Shown here: positions 17,028-24,744 of the stretch, in pieces
How the letters are laid out: each line of letters opens with the position of its first letter
How positions within the stretch are numbered: the stretch's first letter is position 1
Origin: Nocardia macrotermitis
Lineage (GTDB): Bacteria > Actinomycetota > Actinomycetes > Mycobacteriales > Mycobacteriaceae
DNA length: 64,000 nt
Assembly: GCF_009604405.1 (NCBI RefSeq)
Contig: NZ_WEGK01000018.1
Location: forward strand, 93,522-157,521
Direction: 5' to 3'
Notes under the pieces: model-generated
What the model saw: only the letters and a program-made list of their open reading frames with translations
What the model was told of the DNA's origin: nothing
Databases searched by the model: none
Position numbers and translations under genes: made by a program

Positions 17028-18499
17028 GCGAGGCGGATCTGACCCGGTTCTCCGCGGCCGAGCTGGCGGCGAAGATCCACGCCCGCGAGGTGTCCTCGGT
17101 GCAGGTCACCGAGGCGCACCTGCAGCGGATCGCCGAGGTGGACGGGGAGTACAACGCCTTCCTGCACGTCGCGGGTGAGCAGGCGTTGCTGACCGCCGCC
17201 GAAGTCGATCGCGCGATCGCCGGCGGCGAGGTGGCTTCGGCGCTGGCCGGTGTGCCGCTGGCGCTCAAGGACGTGTTCACCACCACCGATATGCCCACCA
17301 CCTGCGGATCCAAGATCCTCGAGGGCTGGGTGTCGCCGTACGACGCGACGGTCACCGGCAAGTTGCGCGCGGCGGGTATCCCGATCGTCGGCAAGACCAA
17401 TATGGACGAGTTCGCAATGGGCTCGTCGACCGAGAACTCCGCCTACGGCCCGACCCGCAACCCGTGGGACACCGAGCGGATTCCGGGCGGTTCGGGTGGC
17501 GGTTCGGCCGCGGCGCTGGCCTCGTACCAGGCCCCGCTGGCCATCGGCACCGACACCGGCGGCTCGATCCGGCAGCCCGCCGCGGTCACCGCGACCGTGG
17601 GCACCAAGCCGACCTACGGCACGGTGTCGCGATACGGCCTGGTCGCGTGCGCGTCGTCGTTGGATCAGGGCGGTCCGTGCGGTCGTACGGTGCTGGACAC
17701 CGCGCTGCTGCACGAGGTGATCGCCGGATACGATCCGCGTGATTCGACCTCCCGCAATGTCCCGGTGCCCGATGTGGTGACCGCGGCTCGCGAGGGTGCG
17801 CGCGGGGATCTGCGCGGCGTGAAGGTCGGTGTGGTCAAGGAACTGCATTCGGACAGCTATCAGCCCGGTGTGCTGGCCTCCTTCGATGCCGCCGTCGCCG
17901 CGCTGAAGGATCTGGGCGCGGACGTGCTGGAGGTGTCGTGCCCGAACTTCGAGCACGCGCTGCCCGCCTACTACCTGATCCTGCCCAGCGAGGTCTCCTC
18001 GAACCTGGCGCGTTTCGACGCCATGCGGTACGGCCTGCGCGTCGGTGACGACGGTCAGCACAGCGCCGAGCAGGTCATGGCCGCCACTCGTGAGGCCGGA
18101 TTCGGCCCGGAGGTCAAGCGCCGCATCATGATCGGCACCTACGCGCTCTCGGCCGGGTACTACGACGCCTACTACGGTAAGGCGCTCAAGGTCCGCACCC
18201 TGATCGCGCAGGATTTCGACCGCGCCTACGAGCAGGTCGACGTGCTGGTCTCGCCGACCAGCCCGTTCACCCCGTGGAAGCTGGGCGAGAAGGTCAACGA
18301 TCCCCTCGCGATGTACCTGTCGGACCTGTGCACATTGCCGACCAACCTGGCCGGGCACTGCGCCATGTCGGTGCCGTCGGGGCTGAGCGCCGACGACAAC
18401 CTTCCGGTGGGGTTGCAGATCATGGCTCCCGCCCTCGCCGATGATCGGTTGTACCGCGTGGGTGCGGCGTATGAGGCGGCGCGCGGGCCGATTGCCTGA
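17024..18499 (+). CDS. gatA: Asp/Glu-tRNA amidotransferase subunit A
   Basis: 491 residues, the amidase subunit that hydrolyses glutamine for transamidation. The amidase-signature triad is present: Lys in GVPLALKDVF, cis-Ser in the Gly/Ser loop GGSGGGSAAALAS, and the nucleophilic Ser in GTDTGGSIRQPAA. Length and motifs are complete. Translationally coupled to gatC (ATGA overlap). A strong 13-bp terminator hairpin follows. Confidence 0.98.
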   Translation: MSEADLTRFSAAELAAKIHAREVSSVQVTEAHLQRIAEVDGEYNAFLHVAGEQALLTAAEVDRAIAGGEVASALAGVPLALKDVFTTTDMPTTCGSKILEGWVSPYDATVTGKLRAAGIPIVGKTNMDEFAMGSSTENSAYGPTRNPWDTERIPGGSGGGSAAALASYQAPLAIGTDTGGSIRQPAAVTATVGTKPTYGTVSRYGLVACASSLDQGGPCGRTVLDTALLHEVIAGYDPRDSTSRNVPVPDVVTAAREGARGDLRGVKVGVVKELHSDSYQPGVLASFDAAVAALKDLGADVLEVSCPNFEHALPAYYLILPSEVSSNLARFDAMRYGLRVGDDGQHSAEQVMAATREAGFGPEVKRRIMIGTYALSAGYYDAYYGKALKVRTLIAQDFDRAYEQVDVLVSPTSPFTPWKLGEKVNDPLAMYLSDLCTLPTNLAGHCAMSVPSGLSADDNLPVGLQIMAPALADDRLYRVGAAYEAARGPIA

Positions 18500-18552
18500 A
18501 TCCCGCAAGGGATTTCGGCGCTCGCGGGTAGCAGACGGCTGAATGGTTGCTT

Positions 18553-18581
18553 CGAAGGCCGGAGTCGCACTCCGGCCTTCG
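18553..18581. terminator. Terminator hairpin after gatA
   Basis: Perfect 13-bp stem CGAAGGCCGGAGT/ACTCCGGCCTTCG with a 3-nt loop, between the convergent gatA and hydrolase genes; likely works in both directions. No long U-tract. Confidence 0.75.
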
Positions 18582-18755
18582 GGCTATCCACGTAGTCGCG
18601 CACCGGAATGTGTGCAGGCCGCCGACCATGCGTTGATCTCATCTGCGGAGGGAGGTCGACATCCAGGAAGCCGGAGACCGTCAGCCTCTTCGTCTGCGCC
18701 GATGAGCTTGTGGCACAACGGATTGTGAGCCAGGTTTCGCCCGCATGGTGATCGG

Positions 18756-20499
18756 TCAGCATGTCCCCAGCGTGGTGCCCTGATCGGTGCCGTAGCGATG
18801 GCCGTGGCCCGGAGTCGGGGTGAGGGCGGCGAGCAGGTCGACGCTGGTCTGGAGGAAGCCGACGATCGGGATCCACGGCGGGTGCGGGGCCATCGGGGCG
18901 GGTGTCGGTGAGATTCGGTGGGCGCCACAGTGATTCGGTGGACCACTGGACGACCGGGTCGGAGGAGTTGGCCAGGATGCGGGCGTCGGCGTGGTGGACG
19001 CGGTCGGCGGGCGGGCCCGCCCACAGGGCCGCGCAGACGCGGTGGCGTTGGTCGGCGTCGTCGGTGAAGACCGAACTTCCGGCGGTCGCGCCGAGGCTCT
19101 GGCCGTAGATGTACAGGCGCGGTGGATGTTTCAGCTCGGACAGGCGGTGTTCGAGCGCGGTGAACAGGGTCCGCTGGGAGCGTTCGGCGGCGTCGCGGCC
19201 GAATACGTAGCCGACCCAGCTCGGTGTGTCGGAGTATTGCACGGTGACCAGGGCGACATCTCCGGCGAAGCGCCGGGCCAGACCGGTGACCGCCAGATCG
19301 TCGACCCAGCCCGATCCGGTCGGGGCCATCACGACGAGATTCGAGCGATTCAGCCCGCCGGTGCGTTCGAGTTCGCGGATTGCCAGGGCGACACGGGAAT
19401 TCAGGTCCGCTGCCGAATCCAGGCTCGCGTAGACCCGCACGGAGCGCCCGGCCGGTGCCGACATGAACTTGCGCCCCTGAGTTCCCAGCGCGGACCAGGA
19501 GATCGCCGATTCGCCACTGCCCGAAAGGCTTTCGGCGACCGGCCGGATATTCGCGGTCGGTACGTCGGCGCGCGCGTCTGCGGGCCGCCGCCCATCGGCC
19601 ATCGCGGGGAGCAGCGCGATCTGGAGCGCCAGCGCCGCGACAATCGTCAGGGTGACGCTTCGCGCCCGCATCGCCCCTCGAACCAGCCACCGCACCACCC
19701 GCGCACACCCGATCAACGCACCCGCCACAAGCCCCGCCGTGACAACACACTCGATCCAGTAACCCACCCCGATATCCGGAAACCCCATCGCCTCCCGCAA
19801 CCGGTTCTGCCACCAGTCGGCCCGCACCCCCGCCAGCCCCACCACCAATCCGCAGCCCACCACGACCACACCGCGAACCCACCGCCCCATCGTCCAGAAC
19901 TGCCAGCACCGCAACACAATTCGCACACCAGCACCCACCCCGACGAACAACATCACCAACACCCCGGTCATCACCCCCTGCACGATCGGTGTTCGCGGCA
20001 GCAACCCCGGAGCCAGCGCGACCACCATCCCCGACGTAGCGGCAATCGTGGTGCCGGGCCGCGGCAGCGGAAGACGCCGTATCGGCAGCAGCAACCGTGG
20101 TCCCGGCGCGGCCATCGTCTCCGATGTGGTGGCAATCGTGGTGTTGGGTCGTGGTATTGGAAGACGCCGTATCGGCAGCAGCGACCGTGGTCCCGGCGCG
20201 GTCATCGTCTCCGATGTGGTGGCAATCGTGGTGTTGGGTCGTGGTATTGGAAGACGCCGTATCGGCAGCAGTAATCGTGGTGCCAATACGGCCAGCATCT
20301 CCGACGTGGTCGCAACCATGGTGTTGGGCCGCGGAAGCGGAATGCGCCACGTTCGCGACCACAACCCGGTGGTCCGTGTCGCCACTGCCCTGGACACCCC
20401 CGTACCTCCGGTGTACTCGTGCCGACGCGGGACACGCTCGGGCCTGGAAGTCTCACCGGATTTGCGGTCCGTTCGGATGTGAGCAGTTGACGAACTCAT
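18756..20499 (-). pseudogene. Membrane alpha/beta hydrolase (Abhydrolase_9 type), frameshifted near the C-terminus
   Basis: Starts at ATG 20499 (AAGGAG 5 nt upstream). The N-terminal part has several transmembrane helices, then an alpha/beta hydrolase domain with nucleophile motif YIYGQSLGATAG. The family sequence continues in one frame to WRPPNLTDTRPDG, then jumps frame: WIPIVGFLQTSVDLLAAL and PGHGHRYGTDQGTTLGTC plus a stop (18756) are in the next frame. One extra base near 18883-18892 explains this. Without repair the frame runs antisense through gatA to 18226. The first membrane region contains 90-bp tandem repeats. The break may be a real mutation or a sequencing error; everything else looks intact. 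Confidence 0.7.
20041..20400. repeat. 90-bp coding tandem repeat, about four units
   Basis: GGCAATCGTGGTG recurs at 20041, 20131 and 20221, and a diverged form at 20311. AAGACGCCGTATCGGCAGCA recurs at 20071, 20161 and 20251. On the minus strand each unit encodes about 30 residues of the LLPIRRLPIPRPNTTIATT type in the hydrolase N-terminus. The period is a multiple of three, so the frame is kept. Confidence 0.9.
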
Positions 20500-20809
20500 C
20501 GAGACTCCTTGCCTCCGTGTTGAATTCCGTGCAGACCGGGATCTGACGGTGGAGTGTGCACACGGTGCGACAGCTGTCGCTGCGGTGATCGGGCGCGCGG
20601 ATTCGGTAGCAGCCCTTGCCGGTTCGACTTCTCGGCCGGAGTTGTTCGACGACAGCGGTACGAGTTGGCTGTGCATCCGGCGAACGTGGCGCGCACGGTT
20701 GGCGAAATGCGCGGTGTGTCCGACGAACGTGGCGTGCATGCTCGGCGAAAAGCGGGGTGCGGCCAACGGAAGGCGCAGTGCGGCTGGCGAAACGCGTAGC
20801 GCGGCCGTG
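20500..20809. other. 310-bp gap with 21-bp tandem repeats
   Basis: Upstream region of the membrane hydrolase and 3' side of the phospholipase-like gene. Apart from the tandem repeat (next entry) and the ribosome site at about 20505, nothing is recognised. Frames stay open here because the repeat period is divisible by three. Confidence 0.5.
20672..20797. repeat. Six degenerate 21-bp tandem units
   Basis: Units begin at 20672, 20693, 20714, 20735, 20756 and 20777, each built around GGCGAA(A)NGCG or CGAACGTGGCG. Units are diverged, so the array is old or under pressure at only some positions. Confidence 0.75.
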
Positions 20810-21577
20810 TCATTGGGGTGGCTCGGGGCGATCGGCCGTCGTGCGGGTGCGCCGCCTGCCGCGCGCGATCTCGATGACCAGGAGTGCGAGGGCGCTGAGT
20901 ATCAGGGCCGCGGGGGCGGCGATGGTGAGGAATTGGTGGCCGAAGTGTTCGCCGGAGAGGCGGTGGCCGAAGAGGTATTCGGGGCGGGGTGGGGCGTAGT
21001 TCTGGCGGCGGGAGTTGAGGTCGACGGCGGTCGCGGCGACGGTGGCCATGGTTCGGCACTGGGCTCGGCGCAGGCCGTGGCGGTCGGCGCAGGCGGCCTG
21101 CATGCGATTCTCGAGGGCGCCATCGATCGCCTGGCGGGCCCAGGGGCCCAGCGGCTGGCCGTGGTCGTCGGCGTAACGCAGCAGGTCGTAGCCGAGGTCG
21201 TGGGCCTGGCAGGCGGTGCGGAACTCGATCGGCAGCCGGACTGGTGAGGAACACCCACCACCCGGATCCACCAGCAGCCCACCGGATTTCACCGGACGAT
21301 ACCCACGCTCGGCGGCAAAATCCTCCGGCAGCACCACCTCGTCGGGATGTGGTCCGACCAGGCCCGCCACCGCCACCCGGGCCGCGGAATTCTCCCCGGG
21401 TGCAATCCCGACGGCAGCCCCGGCAACCGGCTGCGCGACGACGAACACAGCCACAGCGAGCGCCCCGCCCCCGGCCAGCATCCGCCCCCACCACACCTCG
21501 CGTGCGGTCGAGGTGGAACGGGAGTCGCGGCGGATGGGGTCGACGCGCTGCGGGACTGCGGCTCGGTGCTCGCTCAT
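20810..21577 (-). CDS. Phospholipase A2-like membrane protein
   Basis: 255 residues from ATG 21577. A cytoplasmic Arg-rich start leads into a signal-anchor helix (about residues 35-55). An exported domain follows with the prokaryotic PLA2 signature: FRTACQAHDLGYDLLRY has the Cys, the catalytic His-Asp and the Tyr. A second transmembrane helix near residues 222-242 and a basic tail close the protein, so the domain is tethered at both ends. The Ca-loop Gly/Cys residues (DPGGGCSSP) are visible. Secreted PLA2-like proteins are known in actinobacteria; double anchoring is less usual. TACCTT lies 8 nt before the start. Confidence 0.75.
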   Translation of the reverse strand: MSEHRAAVPQRVDPIRRDSRSTSTAREVWWGRMLAGGGALAVAVFVVAQPVAGAAVGIAPGENSAARVAVAGLVGPHPDEVVLPEDFAAERGYRPVKSGGLLVDPGGGCSSPVRLPIEFRTACQAHDLGYDLLRYADDHGQPLGPWARQAIDGALENRMQAACADRHGLRRAQCRTMATVAATAVDLNSRRQNYAPPRPEYLFGHRLSGEHFGHQFLTIAAPAALILSALALLVIEIARGRRRTRTTADRPEPPQ

Positions 21578-21732
21578 GGTTCGAAAAGGTATGAATCCGA
21601 ACGTGAATCGGGCCTCACGCTGGGGATCTGTTCCCGAGCGGGCACGGTGGGGGAGCCCGGTATCGCACCAGTACCGGGGTAGGGGGTGCGAATTCACCCG
21701 CGGGTATGACGGAATCGGGTGGGCGGGGTTTC

Positions 21733-21738
21733 TAGGGT
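21733..21738 (+). promoter_or_regulatory. -10 box (TAGGGT) of the histidine kinase operon
   Basis: TAGGGT ends 7 nt before ATG 21746; no Shine-Dalgarno sequence. Predicted leaderless. Confidence 0.5.
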
Positions 21739-21745
21739 CGTGGGT

Positions 21746-22957
21746 ATGGCTCGGAGGATGCGGATGCTCGCGCGCACGGCGCGGGATCCGAAACAGGTGC
21801 GGTTGTGGTTCGACATCGCCACCGTGGTGGTGGCCGTGACCATGTTCTCGGTGGCCTGGCCGACCTTGCATCTGACGCATCAGGTGCCCGCTGCGGCACA
21901 GCCGTTCATCGCGGGACTGGCGGCGCTGCCGATCGTGCTGGTGCGGGTGAATCCGGCTCTGGGATGGTCGATTTCGGCGGGCTCGGCACTGCTGATCGCG
22001 TTGGCGATTCCGCATCAGCCGGGCAACAACCTGCCGTTCCAGGTCGTGCACATCCTGGTGTTCTTCCCGCTGCTGTTCGCGGTCGCGGTGCGTGCGCACA
22101 TCCGGATGGTGGTGATCGCCTGGCTGTGCTCGGCGCTGCTGTTCGCCACCACGATGGCGGACGCGGATCAGTCGGTCGCCTCCTCCGCGTTCGGCTGGCC
22201 GATCGCGATGACGGCTCTGGTGCTGTTCGGTCTGCTGGTGCGCTGGCTGGTGCTCTCGCGCCGGGCGCTGGTCGAACAGGAGGAGGTCAGCGAGCTCGAA
22301 CGGGCCCGCCGCACCGTCCTCGAGGAGAAGGCGCGCATCGCCCGCGATCTGCACGACGTGGTCGCGCATCACATGTCGATGGTGGTGGTGCAGGCCCAGA
22401 CCGCGCCCTACCGGATCGACGACGTATCACCTTCCGCGCGTGCGGAATTCGAATCGATCGGCGCGTCGGCCCGGGACGCGCTCAACGAGGTCCGCAGCAT
22501 GCTGGGCGTGCTGCGCAGCGACGGCCAGCTGCCCGAGCACGCACCGCAGCCCGTGGCCGCCGACGTGCTGCCGCTGCTGGAGGGCGCGCGCCGGGCCGGT
22601 GTCCCGATCGACTGGACCATCGAGGGGCCGCTGCACACCGTGCCGGACACGGTCGGCCTCGCGCTGTACCGGATCGCGCAGGAATCGCTGTCCAACGCCT
22701 CGCGGCACGCCCCGCACGCGGCGGTGCGGCTGAGCCTGATCGTCCGGACCGAGAGCGTGGAGCTGACCGTCGTCAACGCCCCTGGCGAATCTCCGGTCGA
22801 GGGCACCCCCGGCACCGGCATCGTCGGGATGCGCGCCCGCGCGGAATCCATCGGCGGCACCCTCACCGCGGAACCGCGCCCCGACGGCGGGTTCGAGGTC
22901 CGCGCGAGCCTGCCGTCCAGCCCCTCCGTCATTGCCGCACCGCCCGCGCTGCCGTAG
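21746..22957 (+). CDS. Sensor histidine kinase (NarL/DesK-type)
   Basis: 403 residues. Five or six transmembrane helices fill residues 20-170, with little extracellular loop. Then comes a HisKA_3 dimerisation domain with His203 in EEKARIARDLHDVVAHH, and the ATP-binding domain with LYRIAQESLSNASRHAP and GTGIVGMRARAESIGG. An intramembrane-sensing kinase. It is the first gene of kinase-uppP-regulator, three genes in one direction with gaps of 60 and 10 bp. The partner regulator is at 23973. Confidence 0.92.
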   Translation: MARRMRMLARTARDPKQVRLWFDIATVVVAVTMFSVAWPTLHLTHQVPAAAQPFIAGLAALPIVLVRVNPALGWSISAGSALLIALAIPHQPGNNLPFQVVHILVFFPLLFAVAVRAHIRMVVIAWLCSALLFATTMADADQSVASSAFGWPIAMTALVLFGLLVRWLVLSRRALVEQEEVSELERARRTVLEEKARIARDLHDVVAHHMSMVVVQAQTAPYRIDDVSPSARAEFESIGASARDALNEVRSMLGVLRSDGQLPEHAPQPVAADVLPLLEGARRAGVPIDWTIEGPLHTVPDTVGLALYRIAQESLSNASRHAPHAAVRLSLIVRTESVELTVVNAPGESPVEGTPGTGIVGMRARAESIGGTLTAEPRPDGGFEVRASLPSSPSVIAAPPALP

Positions 22958-23017
22958 TTCGCGGCGGCCCGGGAACTGGTGCGGCAGATCGATACCGCGC
23001 ATGGGAGACTCGTCACG

Positions 23018-23962
23018 ATGCTCACCTACTTCCAAGCCATCGTGATCGGTGCGCTGCAAGGCGTCACCGAGTTGTTCCCCATCTCCAGTCTCGGCCATTC
23101 CGTGCTGGTCCCGGCGTGGATCGGCGGCAGCTGGCAGGAGCTCGTCACCCAGGGAGATTCCAGTTCGGGCACGCCGTATCTGGCGTTCGTGGTCGCTCTG
23201 CACGTCGCGACGGCGATCGCGCTGCTCGGGTACTACTGGCGGGACTGGCGCGACATCATCATCGGATTCGTGCAGACCCTGCGCACCCGCCGCATCGAGA
23301 CCTCCACCCAGCGGCTGGCCTGGCTGATCGTCATCGCCACCATCCCGGTCGGCATTCTCGGTCTGGCCCTGGAACATCCGCTGCGCACGCTGTTCGCCAC
23401 CCCGATCTACGCGAGCATCTTCCTGATGCTCAACGGTGTGGTGCTGATCGTCGGCGAGGGGCTGCGTCGCCGCAACGCGCCGTCGCTCTCGGACTACGGA
23501 CGCAAATTCGCCGAGGACGAGGCGCGCGCCTCGGGCCACGACGGCGAGGTGCTGACCGAGGAACATCTCGCCTCCGACGAGCGGCTCGCGGCGTTGAGCG
23601 TGAAGGATGCGCTCGGCATCGGACTCGCCCAGTCCGGCGCGCTGCTGGCCGGATTCAGCCGTTCCGGCCTGACCATGATCGGCGGCCTGCTGCGCGGCCT
23701 CGATCACGAGGACACCGCCAAATTCGCCTTCCTGCTGGCCACCCCGGTGATCCTGGCCGCGGGCGTGCTGAAGCTGCCCGAACTGGCCGGTCCGCAGGGG
23801 CGCGACATCATCGGTCAGGCCGTGGTCGGCTCGATCGTCGCGGGTCTGGCGGCGTGGTTCGCGGTGCGTTTCCTGGAACGGTTCTTCAAGACCCGCACGA
23901 TGCTGCCGTTCGCGGTGTACTGCCTGATCGTGGGTCTGCTGTCGATCATCCGATTCGCCTGA
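23018..23962 (+). CDS. uppP: Undecaprenyl-diphosphatase UppP
   Basis: 314 residues, an integral membrane enzyme that dephosphorylates undecaprenyl diphosphate to recycle the peptidoglycan lipid carrier. Active-site motifs: GALQGVTELFPISSLGHSVL (Glu and Ser/His) and LLAGFSRSGLTM (Arg). It is about 40 residues longer than the usual 270-280; the extra is a charged cytosolic loop (roughly residues 150-190) and an extended first loop. It sits between the kinase and its response regulator and 10 bp before the latter, so all three are likely one transcript. That suggests the two-component system monitors the cell envelope. Confidence 0.93.
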   Translation: MLTYFQAIVIGALQGVTELFPISSLGHSVLVPAWIGGSWQELVTQGDSSSGTPYLAFVVALHVATAIALLGYYWRDWRDIIIGFVQTLRTRRIETSTQRLAWLIVIATIPVGILGLALEHPLRTLFATPIYASIFLMLNGVVLIVGEGLRRRNAPSLSDYGRKFAEDEARASGHDGEVLTEEHLASDERLAALSVKDALGIGLAQSGALLAGFSRSGLTMIGGLLRGLDHEDTAKFAFLLATPVILAAGVLKLPELAGPQGRDIIGQAVVGSIVAGLAAWFAVRFLERFFKTRTMLPFAVYCLIVGLLSIIRFA

Positions 23963-23972
23963 GGCAGCATCC

Positions 23973-24632
23973 GTGCCCATCACCGTGTTGATCGCCGACG
24001 ATCAGGCGATGGTCCGGCAGGGCTTCGGCGCGCTGCTGGCCGCGCAATCCGACATCAGCGTCATCGGTGACGCCGCGAACGGGCAGATCGCGGTGTCCGA
24101 GGCCAAACGCCTGCGCCCCGATGTGGTGCTGATGGATGTGCGCATGCCGGAGATGAACGGCCTCGATGCCGCGCGTGCCATTCTCGCCGCCGGATTCGAT
24201 CCGCCGGTGCGGGTGCTGATGTTGACGACGTTCGATATCGACGACTACGTGTACGAGGCATTGAGCCTGGGGGCCAGTGGTTTTCTGCTCAAGGACGCGC
24301 CGGCCGAGGAGTTGGTGCGCGCGGTGCGGGTCGTCGCGGACGGTCAGGCGCTACTCGCCCCGACGGTCACCCGGCGGCTCATCGCGGATGTCACCCGCAG
24401 ACGCGCCCGCCGCACCCCGTCCCCGGCGTTGAACGCCCTCACCCCGCGCGAACGCGAGGTACTCGAACTCCTGGCCCGCGGGATGTCGAACATCGAGATC
24501 GCCGAGGCGCTGTTCGTCGCGGAGCAGACCGTGAAAACGCATGTATCGAAGGTATTTTCGAAATTGGACCTGCGTGATCGGGCGCAGGCGGTGGTGCTGG
24601 CCTACGAATCGGGTCTGGTGACGCCGGGCTGA
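23973..24632 (+). CDS. Response regulator, NarL/LuxR family
   Basis: 219 residues from GTG 23973. Receiver domain with phospho-acceptor Asp55 (VVLMDVRMPEMNG), acidic pair IADDQ and the Lys of FLLKDAP. The C-terminal LuxR HTH is LTPREREVLELLARGMSN, then EQTVKTHVSKVFSKL. Likely partner of the kinase at 21746. uppP is inserted between them. Confidence 0.93.
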   Translation: MPITVLIADDQAMVRQGFGALLAAQSDISVIGDAANGQIAVSEAKRLRPDVVLMDVRMPEMNGLDAARAILAAGFDPPVRVLMLTTFDIDDYVYEALSLGASGFLLKDAPAEELVRAVRVVADGQALLAPTVTRRLIADVTRRRARRTPSPALNALTPREREVLELLARGMSNIEIAEALFVAEQTVKTHVSKVFSKLDLRDRAQAVVLAYESGLVTPG

Positions 24633-24744
24633 ATTTCTCCAGCAGGAAGTACAGAGTGCAGGTCGAGTAGTATGCGCGTGGCATCGACTCACACCACCGT
24701 CCCCGCGCACGCGGGACGCGCCCGTCGCCGGAAGGGGGTCGTAG

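Noticed and set aside
18226..18755. C-terminal extension of the membrane hydrolase frame over gatA
   Set aside because: Out-of-frame read-through after the frameshift; overlaps gatA and its terminator and has no family sequence.
20500..21494. Minus-strand frame encoding seven-residue repeats (CAFRWPH type)
   Set aside because: Overlaps the phospholipase-like gene in another frame; the repeat look comes from the 21-bp DNA array.
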